From Emergomyces orientalis (Eukaryota; Ascomycota; Eurotiomycetes; Onygenales; Ajellomycetaceae), in NCBI GenBank assembly GCA_002110485.1, contig MOWL01000072.1:124001-188000 (forward strand): 64,000 nt of DNA, in the 5' to 3' direction. Shown here one piece after another: positions 24,649 to 35,295 of this stretch. The notes beneath the pieces were generated by a model that did not search any database, was not told the origin of the DNA, and was given only the letters and a program-made list of their open reading frames with translations. A program made the position numbers and the translations under genes. Positions within the stretch are counted from its first letter, which is position 1. The number at the start of each line of letters is the position of its first letter.

Positions 24649-24656
24649 TCACGTGA
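24649..24656. promoter_or_regulatory. 8-bp palindrome TCACGTGA upstream of the Dap1-like gene
   Basis: Second E-box, extended by one base each side, about 280 bp before the start. bHLH factors of the SREBP type bind related sites and control sterol genes in fungi, so the site is worth noting beside a sterol/haem gene. No binding evidence is available here. Confidence 0.35.
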
Positions 24657-24932
24657 TGGGAATTCCCCCCGCTAACGAGAAAGGTGCAAAATATGCCGAA
24701 ATCGTTGCAACGGAACAAGCATCCAAACTTCAAAAACCCAATAATTTTTGACCGGAAGATAATACCCGGTTCCTCAAACATAGAACCTAGCTTGTGCGAC
24801 GCTTTTGCCTCCACAACTTGATCTACCGAGAACCCAATTCGCTCCAAATCCAAAACGTTCCCGCGCAACTATAGCTAAACAACCAGGTCGCACAGAGAAC
24901 AAGGGAAACATATAGAAGTCCAACTAATTGCC

Positions 24933-25579
24933 ATGACGGGCAAAGGCATCATGTCGAAGGAGGCGGCCAACCTTGATCCGCCAAAGGATGATCCAATTCC
25001 TGTAGAGGAGCTGAGCAAATCAGATGGTATGTAAATCATCTCACGCCGCTGTTACCCTCCTTCCAATTAAAGTGCGATGTCGTCAATTGTTTCTTTCCCC
25101 CCTTTTTCATGACATTTCTCTTTCTCTTTATTTTTTGGCTCTCATCAGATACCTACAGATGAATTGGTCATACTGATATCCGATATATATCTTGTTAGGC
25201 ACTGATCCAAACCGCCCCACCCTCGTCGCGATCAAGGGCGTCGTCTTCAACGTCTCCGGAAACCCAGCTTACGGACCTGGTGGAAATTATCACGGTATGT
25301 TTAGTAGCCTGCTTTTATTAGAGGGGATGGCTTATATATATTTAAATGCATACACGTCTTTTCGACAAATATGCTAACCAACATTCCTTCGTCAATAAAG
25401 TATTCGCCGGAAAAGACGCTTCCCGAGCCCTAGCTTCTTCATCGCTGAAGCCGGAAGACTGCACACCGGATTGGTACGATTTGCCTGATAAAGAGAAAGG
25501 GGTGCTGCAGGAGTGGTTTAACTTCTTCAGCAAGCGGTATAATATTGTGGGGAAGGTCGAGGGCGCCACGAATACTTGA
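24933..25579 (+). CDS. Dap1/MAPR-like cytochrome-b5-fold haem-binding protein
   Basis: Exons 24933-25026, 25199-25294, 25401-25579; 122 aa. The MAPR-type cytochrome b5 domain fills residues 32-118: GVVFNVSG, PAYGPGGNYHVFAGKDASRALA, WYDLPDKEKGVLQEWFNFF, YNIVGKV. Y62 in NYHVFAG aligns by position with the axial haem ligand Tyr113 of human PGRMC1; the His pair of true cytochrome b5 is absent. Family members support P450 sterol enzymes (Erg11, Erg5). No transmembrane helix precedes the domain, unlike yeast Dap1, so this is probably a soluble paralogue. Intron 2 ends in AAAG, confirmed by the YHVFAG junction. Two E-boxes lie upstream. Confidence 0.9.
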
Positions 25580-26020
25580 AAGTTCGGCGAAGAAATTGGA
25601 TGGATATGGTTGATCCGAGGGGCCCAACGAATCAATGACTTTCTGTTTTATTTTTCTTAGTTTCTCCCATGTCGTCCTCCACTCACGATCGTGTCTGGAG
25701 TGGAGAACGGAAACATGACTACTCCCTCTTCCTGTTTTATGGATGCATGGCACGGCTCATACGACTGGTTTCCGGGTTAACATACTTTTCCAACAATTGC
25801 ATTCCAAGATTGGGCTGAAATATGTGCATGGAAGGTATTAAAACCAGATAAGGATATAGGCATGTATAGTACAGGTTATGTGCAATCTCATGGTAGGTAA
25901 ATTGTATTGCTCCCATTTCCTTTTTTAAAACGCCGACATGATATATGATGAGCTTGAAATAAACAACAAAACTGCGACAATAGATCGCCCGATCAGCGAA
26001 GGTATGGAAATCTATTAAAT
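25580..26020. other. convergent 3' spacer
   Basis: Short AT-rich region between the 3' ends of the Dap1-like and NOP4-like genes; nothing else is seen. Confidence 0.6.
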
Positions 26021-28264
26021 TCACTTCCTATTCTTCCTCATCATCCTCTTTTTCGCAATGATCCTATTTCTCTTCGCTATCTGGTTATCTTTCTCAGGCT
26101 TGTCGTTGATCGTATTAGCAGGCTTGGGTGTCATTATCGAATTTGGCTTCGCTTGTCCGGCGCTTTCAGACCTCTTTCGCTTCATTCCCTTCAAGGGGGT
26201 AGAGTTGAATTTTGAAGAATCTCGACGATTTGGAAATGAGTTCTTCTCGGGACGTCTCTGCTGCCTCGCCCCTTCGTCATCATGATTTCGTGATTTCTCC
26301 TCCTTTTCCTGTCTCCTCTTGACGACCTGTGCATTTTCAATGGCAAACTCAACAATGAGTCGCTTCTTCTTCTTGTCGGGTCCAGCAACTGCATGTCCGT
26401 TGAGCCATCTAAGTCCCATCAAAGCAGAGCGGTGAGAGTAGTATTCAATGAATCCATATCCGCGACTTCGACCAGCTCCACTTTTCTCGTCAACCTTACT
26501 GCCCTCTTTACCTTCGAAGACGACCTTGGCTTGCTTGATGATACCTTTTCCTTTTGCCTTCCGCAGTTTGTCTGCTTCCTTCATGTCTTCCGTACTTCGG
26601 TGAAGCTCCTCTTTTGATAATGGCTCACGCAGTCCGCTCTTCACGTCTTTCGCAAAGCCTACAGCTGCTTCTCTCGCAAGGGCCTTGAGAGCCTTGGAGT
26701 CGATGTTTCGAGGTATGTTACGGACAGCTAGGCGGGTAAGGCTGATGTGTAACATCGGGTTGCTCTTGATGAGTTTCTGTCGTTGTTTGACGCTTGCTTC
26801 TCTCATTGCGATTTCCGAAGGGGAGAGTTGTTTGTAGAGATGAGAATTAGATGGGATGGTACCCTCAGACAGAAGGAATAGTCGGCGTTTATCTTTGTCA
26901 CGAGCTTCCCTACGCGAGCTTCCTTCTGCCTCGAGTTTGGTGGCCTGGGATTTGCTAACTGCGAGAGATAACTGTAAAACCCGACCATCCATCGTATATT
27001 TCCCTGAAGGGTCCTTGTTCTCATCTTCGAGAACTGAATGTTTTATGGTAGATATCCTGGCTTTAGCATCTTCCGCCCGGGGTAGATCTGTCCGTTTCGG
27101 GGCATCACGGAGACAAGATATTGCATTTTCGTTGTTCCAAAAGCAAACAAAAGCTGTTCCTCTAGGTCGGTCTGTTTCTGGGTCGACCACGACTCTGGCG
27201 TATCTTAAAGGTCCAAATTGGACAAAATGTTCATAGAGAGTTTCGTCCGTAGCACTAAAGGGCAAGTTGCGGATAAAAACTGTTGAAGCGTTGCGCTCGT
27301 CTTCAACGTCCCCATTCGCTTCTTCATCGTCATCTTCCTCCTCATCTTCTTCTACGTCTGCCATCGAAATATCATCTTCATCTTCATCCTCATCCTCGTC
27401 CTCTCCCTCATCATTCAATTCATAGCTTAGAGACGCTTCGTCTCCATCTTCCCCATTTTCGTCATTGTTACTAATCCCCTGCTCCTTTCCTTTGCCCTTC
27501 CCATCAGTAACCTCGTCCGTATGATTTTGCAACTCGTCCCAAACGCTTTTCTCCACAGCCCAATCAACGGCTAGAGTCCTTCCATCAACCTCTTTGCCGT
27601 TGACGGCCTCCAATGCCTTCTCCGCATTTTTCCTACCCCTCAAGACCACGAATCCGAACCCAGAATGCTGAGCGCCTCTCTTCGGGATAACCGCATGTTT
27701 GACCTTACCAAAACTTCGAAAAAGGGCGGATAATTGGTCCGGTTCTGCTATACTCCATGGCAGATTTCGGATGATGAGTTTTGGCGGCTGAGCTTGAGCT
27801 CTCTGGTTTTCTCGTTCTTGTTTCAGGTTTGAAGTAGACACACTTTTCCCTCCCTTTTCGTCAATTTCTCGATGACGAGGTTCAGCTACCTCAATTTTGA
27901 GTTTCTTGCCGTCAAAGGCCGAGCCATTGAATTCTTCTAACGCCTTCGCAGCATCTTCATGGTCTGCGAAAGTGACGAATCCGTAGCCTTTCGATTGTTT
28001 TGTCTGGGGGTCAAGAACGACGGTAGCATGTTTCAAAGGGTATGATTGCGAGAAGTAATCTGTTAAGCTCTCTGTCGTTGCTGATGCGGGGAGGGAGCGC
28101 ACGAAGAGTGTTCGGCGAGTTTTAGTTTTTTGGGGGGACGGAGCAGCAGCTCCTGCATCCGCATCCATAGCCATTTCGGTTTGTTGGTCTGTCTCTGGAG
28201 CCCCTCCGTCTTCCTGAAAGCTTCCGCTGTCTGATAGACGTCTTTTTTTGCGTGTTTCTGCCAT
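26021..28264 (-). CDS. NOP4/RBM28-like nucleolar RNA-binding protein
   Basis: Intronless, 747 aa. Four RNA-recognition motifs: RRM1 about residues 50-128 (TLFVRSLP, KGYGFVTF), RRM2 about 160-235 (LIIRNLPW, GFGFVVLR), RRM3 about 330-410 (VFIRNLPF, GTAFVCFW) and a divergent RRM4 about 510-650 (LAVRNIPRNI, RGYGFIEYYSH). An Asp/Glu-rich stretch lies between RRM2 and RRM3, and the C-terminal tail is strongly basic (RNRIIAKKRMMRKNRK). This order matches yeast Nop4 and human RBM28, needed for 27S pre-rRNA processing and 60S assembly. The start ATG at 28264 is the first in frame. It shares a short divergent promoter with Rad10. Confidence 0.93.
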   Translation of the reverse strand: MAETRKKRRLSDSGSFQEDGGAPETDQQTEMAMDADAGAAAPSPQKTKTRRTLFVRSLPASATTESLTDYFSQSYPLKHATVVLDPQTKQSKGYGFVTFADHEDAAKALEEFNGSAFDGKKLKIEVAEPRHREIDEKGGKSVSTSNLKQERENQRAQAQPPKLIIRNLPWSIAEPDQLSALFRSFGKVKHAVIPKRGAQHSGFGFVVLRGRKNAEKALEAVNGKEVDGRTLAVDWAVEKSVWDELQNHTDEVTDGKGKGKEQGISNNDENGEDGDEASLSYELNDEGEDEDEDEDEDDISMADVEEDEEEDDDEEANGDVEDERNASTVFIRNLPFSATDETLYEHFVQFGPLRYARVVVDPETDRPRGTAFVCFWNNENAISCLRDAPKRTDLPRAEDAKARISTIKHSVLEDENKDPSGKYTMDGRVLQLSLAVSKSQATKLEAEGSSRREARDKDKRRLFLLSEGTIPSNSHLYKQLSPSEIAMREASVKQRQKLIKSNPMLHISLTRLAVRNIPRNIDSKALKALAREAAVGFAKDVKSGLREPLSKEELHRSTEDMKEADKLRKAKGKGIIKQAKVVFEGKEGSKVDEKSGAGRSRGYGFIEYYSHRSALMGLRWLNGHAVAGPDKKKKRLIVEFAIENAQVVKRRQEKEEKSRNHDDEGARQQRRPEKNSFPNRRDSSKFNSTPLKGMKRKRSESAGQAKPNSIMTPKPANTINDKPEKDNQIAKRNRIIAKKRMMRKNRK

Positions 28265-28627
28265 ACTGGGGACTTTTGGCTGCTATCGTGAAAATCTGTG
28301 TTGGAGAAAATTAAACTTCAGTTGCAAAAACTAAGGGCCCGGTACTGGAAATTTCAACCGCGCGTTTGTCGCTTATCAACTCCGCGCCTAACCAACCTCT
28401 GTCGCTCAATCAAACCATCTACTTCATCTTGTCAACTCTTCCATAGTATACATCACATCCATGATTTTAAACAAATCTGGCTCAATCTTCAGGTTCGCAA
28501 GCAGTTGCGAAATACTGGAGAAACCAAGACGATTTCCCGGAAGCTAGATTGCTTCTCACCCTTCCATGAGGTCCCCACAACTCCCACGCAATACCGAAGC
28601 TGTTCGCGTCTCAGGTCACCAAAGAAA
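28265..28627. promoter_or_regulatory. divergent NOP4-like / Rad10 promoter region
   Basis: 363 bp between the two start codons. The Rad10 frame stays open through most of it (back to about 28298) but has no ATG before 28628, so it is probably leader rather than coding. Confidence 0.5.
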
Positions 28628-29650
28628 ATGGACGATGACTTTGGAGACGTACCAGAATTTGATGCGCTACTTGGGCCAAGTGAACCTGATAGAAACCAAC
28701 CGCGGCCCCCCGCACGATCAACATTAGATCAGACACCCAGGGTCCAGCAACCAAAGCCCCAAGCACTCCCAAACCGATCAGGCCCTTCTGCTATTCTAGT
28801 ATCGGCAAGGCAAAGAGGGAACCCCATCCTCAACCATGTACGACACGTACCTTGGGAATATGCAGATATTCCCGCAGACTATGTCGTGGGGAGCGCAACC
28901 TGTGTGCTTTTTCTCTCATTAAAGTACTACCGTTTGCACCCGGAATACATTTACTCCCGAATCAAGGGCCTTGCGGGAAAGTATAATTTACGCATCCTTC
29001 TCACTCTGATCGATATTCCGAACCATGAAGACAGCCTTAGGGAATTGTCGAAGACATCACTTGTCAATAACCTGACGTTGATTCTGTGTTGGTCTGCCGT
29101 TGAAGCAGGGCACTACCTGGAGCTTTTCAAGTCATGTGAACACGCGCAACCGACTGCTATACGCACGCAACAATCGCAGTCGTACAACGAGAGTCTGGTA
29201 GAGTTTATTACGGCTCCTAGGAGCATCAACAAATCGGACGCGGCAAGTTTGATATCAACATTCGGTAGTTTACAGGCCGCCGTCAACGCTCAGCCAGAAC
29301 AAATTAGTGCAGTTCCCGGATGGGGAGAGAGGAAGGTCCAACAATGGCACGATGCTGTACGAGATGATTTTCAGATACGGCGGACCGCGAACCGGAGTAC
29401 AAAACCGCCCGTGGATAAGAACAGAGAAGCCAGAACTCTGGAAGAGTGTTTTACTGAAGAAGAGCATGCGTTTCTCGCTGCTCATAACGAAGAAATCAGC
29501 CGCAATGCTGCAAACCAACCGCCCGCGGCGTCCAACCATCAGATACACAAAGGTGAAGCTCATAGTCTGGATGATACGCTATTTGAAGCTCATCCCTCGA
29601 AAGAGAATATACCCGAATCAAGCGCACATCGATCAGATCAACAAGAGTAA
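28628..29650 (+). CDS. ERCC1/Rad10 structure-specific endonuclease subunit
   Basis: 340 aa from MDDDFGDVPEFDALLG. It is the non-catalytic partner of XPF/Rad1, which makes the 5' incision in nucleotide excision repair and acts in single-strand annealing. The central domain begins AILVSARQRGNPILNHVRHV, the typical ERCC1 opening, and continues through LSLKYYRLHPEYI and ILLTLIDI. A tandem helix-hairpin-helix follows (INKSDAASLISTFGS, VPGWGERKVQQWHDAV). The C-tail is acidic. Directly after the TAA at 29648 the same frame stays open for 18 more codons with coding-like content (NDGVMAGLAKLRENGG-stop, ending 29707). A weak donor GTGAAG at 29553 with the CAG before 29694 would bypass the stop and keep LAKLRENGG. 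Confidence 0.93.
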   Translation: MDDDFGDVPEFDALLGPSEPDRNQPRPPARSTLDQTPRVQQPKPQALPNRSGPSAILVSARQRGNPILNHVRHVPWEYADIPADYVVGSATCVLFLSLKYYRLHPEYIYSRIKGLAGKYNLRILLTLIDIPNHEDSLRELSKTSLVNNLTLILCWSAVEAGHYLELFKSCEHAQPTAIRTQQSQSYNESLVEFITAPRSINKSDAASLISTFGSLQAAVNAQPEQISAVPGWGERKVQQWHDAVRDDFQIRRTANRSTKPPVDKNREARTLEECFTEEEHAFLAAHNEEISRNAANQPPAASNHQIHKGEAHSLDDTLFEAHPSKENIPESSAHRSDQQE

Positions 29651-29707
29651 CGGTTAAATGATGGTGTCATGGCAGGCCTTGCTAAACTTCGAGAAAATGG
29701 TGGCTGA

Positions 29708-30635
29708 GACTAATCACCACAGACGCCTGTCACTGATGCTGAAAATTATAATTCGTCTGCGATGGACGTATGTATACTAGGCCTCACATTATCCCACTTT
29801 GAGCTGAAATTTGGCGTTACGATTCTGATATTATTTATTGGCATGAGTAGACGCCGCTGTGGAGGCCGTGAAGAATTGGGAACCACCATGGACGGCCATG
29901 TATCACCACCACTCTAGCTGCATTGAAACGTCATTATTCGAATACGCCTCAGTGGGTATGAAAAAGGTCAGACGAGGAGTTTGTAGTTGTATGTATTGCA
30001 TAGAGATCCCTTGCAGGAAACAGGCAGGGTACTCAGATAACCTGAACTACATAGTGCTAGTAGCTATATGGTACTTTGGGCAAATGCGAGATTGCTCAAG
30101 AAGATAGGTCCGGTCATGAGCTTACGGTCTGGAAATATTTTGTTCTCATTTAGTTCTTTTACGAAACTCACATAGCCGTCCACGTAGTTTCTATCCAGTA
30201 AACACACAAATCTTATTGAGATATCCAGACTACTACTAAGCCCACAGGTATCTCCTCTCCGCCAAGGCCTGTCCACAACCTTACCTTGGTGGGACTAGCT
30301 CGTCCACGTGACAGTCCCCGCAGCCAGGATCTTCTCCACCTTGTCCCAGTTGGGAAATCGATCTTGAGCTTCATACTGGCCGAAGAAAACAACCCAACAT
30401 CAAACATCCCAATTCTGCCCTAATCATATCCGTTTCCCGCACCTCTGCCTTAGTAGTGGTGAGTGGTTCTTCTTGCAGCGGTCACCCTGCCATCTCATGC
30501 ATGATCCAATGCCCACATCCTCACCCTCCATCAAACTTCCCAGGCGCATAATTGGATCATCTCTCCCACTGCCTTGCCTAATTAATTAGCTCGAGCGACT
30601 TTTTGCTGACACTTGGTTCCCTGCAAGATGGCATC
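29708..30635. other. Rad10 3' region and promoter of the next transcription factor
   Basis: No coding sequence is seen. An E-box CACGTG lies at 30305-30310, 326 bp before the next ATG. Confidence 0.55.
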
Positions 30636-32831
30636 ATGGGGAAAGCTACTGCCACGGGGACTGGCAAGGGGAAGGTCTCCGATACCTCCTCCCCTTTAGG
30701 TGACAGCAGCATCAGCTCCAGACCCCATGGCGCGCCACGCGCCACTCCGTCCGCCACCCAACATGTGCCGCCGAGCTCTACTGCGAGATCAGCACCCAGC
30801 AAGCCTCAAGGAGGCTCCAAATCCTTTGAGTTCGTTTTGGTCACAGATACCGAGTCCAGAAAGCAGGTTCGCCGCCATGCGATGCGACAGTATATGCGCC
30901 AGCGGCGCCTAGACGGCATCGCACGGCTTGAATCAAGCCGCTCTCAGGTTAGAAGTTGGAGGGCAGGTGGTAGCCCTGCAATTGGAGCCCCTCTCTCATC
31001 ATCTTCGTCAAGAATTGAACCCCTAGATGATGATGAGAAGGCAGTGGATGCCAAGAGTAGCTCCAGCGATTCGAGTCGGGATAGTGTCGCTCCCACCGAA
31101 CTGGACATCCTGAAGTTGGAAAATGATGAAGATATGACTAATAGCACTGATGAATATATGACTGCGTTCCTCCAGGAGGTTCATTCTTCAAACCCCAATG
31201 CAGTACCTGCTTCGGGGTGTCTAGATCCTTTCAGCAGCTACCCGTTGAAATTGACTCGAACTGATCAGAATCTGATACATCATTGTCAGTAGCCCTGTTT
31301 CTGTTTTGGCAGAGGTTGCCCGCTCACATTTGTGTCAGTTGTCACCACGTACCCCATGATGATGTATAAAATGGGCGATGCGTATCAGGACAATCCGATT
31401 AAAGGGATATTTCATCACTTGACCCTGAATGATCCAGTCCCTTTCCAGGCGATGCTCGCCATCTCCTCGAAGCACCTAGCTGGTGCGGAAGGCCAGAACG
31501 AATCGGTTCAATCGCTCACCCATAAAATGCGTGCTTTGAGATTATTAAACGAACGCCTGCAGAGTGATGTAGGCGGGAAGCATGATGGTACAATCTACGC
31601 CGCCGCAACTATGGCCGTGATCGAAGTCAGCATTACTTCCTTCTTTAGTTTCTGGTATTTTTCTTGTGCAGCGCTGATCTACTGCAGAAATGGTCTAAGG
31701 ACCCAGCCGTTGAACGCATGCATAACCAAGGCATCCAACAAATAGTGCGACGACGAGGGGGTATGTGTGGTATGAGGGCCACGAGCCCTTTCCTAGAAAG
31801 TGTCCTCTATTGGTACGTGGTTGGTTAAAAGACCTATTTTGATCTCTTACTTCTTCCGCCTTTGGTTGCTAAATAATCTTCATAGGGTTGATTTTAGCTG
31901 CGCTCCTAGGGCTATCGTGGGAGCTAGTCTTCCTTGGACCGGAGATATACCAGACACAGTACCTTCGACTCTTCCATACTTGTCTCCTGAACTTCATATT
32001 CCCCTGACTCCACTCCATCAATCTATGGGCACAGACCCACAAGAAATATCAGGTGTATTACGCGCGTGTGAAGATTTCCTTACATTTTTTCGTTCCCTCG
32101 ATGCGTTACAACATTCATTTATTTCCAGTCCGCTTCCTACTCCCCAAAATTTACATCATCAGGGTCAATATTTTCAACGTCAAAAGCTGAATCTTTTTGA
32201 TACGTCAACGCCTCTATATTCTATTCTTACAACTCTCCCTGATTATGACCATGGTATTCGCGACGTTCGCTTTATCGACGAGTATTCTTGCATGGCCTGT
32301 CTATTTTACCTCAACATCGCATTGTACGACTACTATTTTACCTCGCGAAATTTCGACCACTACCTCGAGTGGGTCACATTGGAGCTTAAGAAGATCAATC
32401 CATATTCAACCCCTAGCATCTCGTCACTGCTATGGATATTTTTGGGACATGGGGGATATATGGCAACCGAGCCTTCGGATAAAGGCGAGAGAAGCTGGTT
32501 TGTGTCACGAATGTTGCGGGTAGCCAAGAAGCTAGAGTGGAAACGACGTGGGACATTATGGGACAATCTACGCAACACCCTGCTTGGGTTTTTAACTACG
32601 CAGCAGGAATGCGGAATTGGGAGAGATCACATTACCGAAACAGAAACGTTCGCTCGGCAAAATCGCTGTGCCTTGCAATGGGTGGAAGATGAAATGCGGA
32701 GAGACATCTTAGGGCCTCTGTATACTGGCCCTCCCATTTTTTCTATGGCTCCTAGCTCCGAAAACATGAACTTCACTCTGCTACCTTTAACACCTGCTGG
32801 TGAAGTGCCATCAAACTTGAAATTCTCATAA
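30636..32831 (+). CDS. fungal-specific transcription factor domain protein without a zinc cluster
   Basis: Exons 30636-31284, 31339-31625, 31688-31812, 31886-32831; 668 aa. The N-terminus is a Ser/Pro-rich leader followed by FEFVLVTDTESRKQVRRHAM, the block that opens many Fungal_trans_2-type proteins lacking a Zn2Cys6 cluster. The C-terminal helical region (FQAMLAISSKHLAG, GIQQIVRRRGG, LYWVDFSCAPRA) matches the same class. Introns 1 and 2 use GTCAGT and GTCAGC donors; both are needed by phase. No Cys-rich DNA-binding motif is seen in the visible frame, so DNA binding is unproven; it may work as a partner or be a decayed regulator. The chosen ATG is in frame with the whole exon; another ATG 8 nt upstream is out of frame. 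Confidence 0.87.
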
Positions 32832-35295
32832 ATGAAACCCCCAACGATATATTTTCCGACATATAATCTCCCAATGATAGCTCTTCTTCAGCAGCCTCTT
32901 AACTCCGATTTGTTATCAATACCTCAGAGTTGTACTGAGTGAAAGACAGTGGTATAACATATACAGAACATTATTTTTGATCGGCCTTCTTGTTCTGTGA
33001 CATTTCGAATTCACGGAAGGAGTTCCATTGTGATTTAAACCATATGTCCTGTGATGCCTCACGATAACTAACGATTTGATTCCCCCTATTCGCCGCCCAA
33101 TTTTGCCTTCTAGGATTGCATAATTATATTTTTTCTCTTTCGAAATTGGTTTAAGTGTACATGGATATTTTTAGTGTTGCGTCGCAGTTTGATCAATGTT
33201 TATCCTACCGACGATCGTTGTCAGGCGAATATGGCTTGGCTGCATGGTGCATTTATCTTTTGTTACAAAAACAGTGAGGCGCATTGCCCCTTTTTGTTTG
33301 TCTCGGTATCCAAATTTGATGATGGAGTTTTCTTTTACAATTTGAGATTCAGCGTTGCGTTCCCCTCGTTCAATAGTATTTCTATCGGAATTCAATGAAT
33401 TCAATTTATAAATTTCAATTTCAATTTCTAGCGATTTTAGCTTAGCCTTCTTGAAAAAGAATGCGCGGAAATAAAACGTACACATTTCTTGTTTTTGATT
33501 TGAAATTGTTATCCTCATTCAATATCCTCCCTGGCTCTCGTTTTGATGCTGCCGCTTCAAGCCCCAAGCGTGCTAACTTAACAGACATCCCTTCAATTGC
33601 TCCAACCATATGCTATGCCACGAAAATTTCACAGATGATAGGCTACTAATTTCCGTATATCTTCCTCCGCAGGTTGTTGCAAACAGACACACGACTCTCC
33701 GCTATCGTCTCATAATTAATAAATCAAGTCATCCTTTACGGTCAGTTTCTTTGGAAATATAAAATGCTTGTCTGCCCGGGAATATTCGAAGCTAGATGTT
33801 TCACTGTGTTATTCCTCCCAAAACGGGGTTGGATGGAGATTGTTTCCTCAAAATCGCCCGCGCTCTGACGATAATATACGAAAAGACCAACCATCATTGG
33901 AGCCAACTATCAGCTGCAAACCTCGACCGGCCCTAACTACAGAAATTAAAATTAGCATTGGCTGAAATATGCCACCATCCCGCAACCAATGATGGACAGT
34001 CAAGCTAGGCCAGGGTGATCTCCTTGCCACTCACCCCCGGGTCCATTAGCCTAAAGCAAGCCACTAAAGAAAATACCCTAATGGATGCTGGCCATACCTC
34101 TTGCTTTATCGGAAAGTGCAGGTAAAACAGGCCAATGTATGGACACTTCGATTTCCTATATGATTCTTACGCAGGATGCCTTAGTGTGTATCCAACGGCT
34201 GAAATTGGTAATGGAGCATCTCAACATTTCTGTGCCGCGAGTTTTCTTTTGTCATGGCTCAAGCGCTGACACATTGCCTCAAGCTGTGAGCTTGTTCAAT
34301 GGCCTAATACGGCAGCACTGAGAGAGGAGTGATTGCTGTTTATGAGATGGACAATTTGTCCAAGAAAGTCCTCGCTACACTAGAGGAGAAGGTATCTGGT
34401 CAGATACTCTGGGCTCATGCGCTCTGCTGGACTCTGCGGATGTGGTGTGGTGTCTTATCTTCATCAATTCAACGTCACACCCTAGGACTGTGAAAAGAGA
34501 ATAGAGAGAAAGATTGTGATAACAAGGATGAAACGCCGACGGTCGACCTGGCTGTCTGTGCAAGAAAGATTCTTGAGGCAGATCCTACAGAATTTAATAT
34601 ATTTGTCAACAATATGAGCACATTGCTAGCTCCCTACGCCCTGCAGGCAAGCACCAAGCAAAATAAAGGGACGTTTTCGATTCAGCCGCAACTGCACCCT
34701 CCGTGCATGGACTGGAGTTATTTTCTTTGCACTTTGCTCAATACCCTGCTCCTGTGCTAAAATATACCTTGATTGTGCATTTCTCCTAGATCTTGGTTTT
34801 AGCAGCTATTTTTATGTGCTGTTTGGCGCTTTCAAACTAAAAACTCTAATTGATCTTTATTATCTAGATATGTAATACACACACTGGCCGTTGCATGAAT
34901 CCCAGAAACTACTATATTATAAAATATATATCAAGTCATGACAAGATTATCACAGAGCAAATGATTCCATTGTTTGAGTTTAATATACATATCATACAGT
35001 AATAGAAAGTATAAGTTATATCTACTCAACTAATTCTGATGATTGAACAAAGTAGATCTTCGGTGATTGTATATAATGTAGAAGTATGCGAGTTAAAGAG
35101 AGCAGAAAGAACAAAAGTGAAGAAAATCTGTATGTAATATGAAATTATCATCCATGAAGAGAGTGAAGATATTAAGTTAGGGTGTTATACAGAACTTAAA
35201 AGAAAAAAATAGCAAAATATGGGAGCGGGAATATGGTAAAATAGTTAAACAAACAAGAATATTTGAAAGTGACTCAGTCCCCCGGCTTCTAGTAT
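32832..35295. other. 2.5-kb AT-rich interval with coding-like debris
   Basis: The left part (32.8-33.7 kb) and right part (34.8-35.3 kb) are strongly AT-rich and featureless. The middle (34.1-34.8 kb) holds broken coding-like frames, listed separately. Confidence 0.55.
34085..34762 (+). pseudogene. possible gene relic, family not recognised
   Basis: One frame reads LNISVPRVFFCHGSSADTLP to a TGA at 34319 and stays protein-like beyond it (GVIAVYEMDNLSKKVLATLE). A second phase from about 34530 reads TVDLAVCARKILEADPTEF onward to a TAA near 34762. GT...AG pairs exist but no splice set removes the stop and keeps phase. Coding-like composition in several adjoining segments beside very AT-rich DNA suggests a decayed gene; chance cannot be excluded. 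I assign no function. Confidence 0.3.

Larger units (their letters stand above)
21721..24932. other. 3.2-kb sparse interval
   Basis: It contains the permease promoter (purine-rich tract at 21930-22030) and the Dap1-like promoter. One possible small ORF (23141-23371, minus) is listed separately. No RNA gene or mobile-element end was recognised. Confidence 0.55.

Noticed and set aside
28298..28627. N-terminal extension of Rad10 through the open frame
   Set aside because: The frame starts at GTG with no ATG before 28628, and the sequence is unlike ERCC1 N-termini; it is also the divergent promoter.
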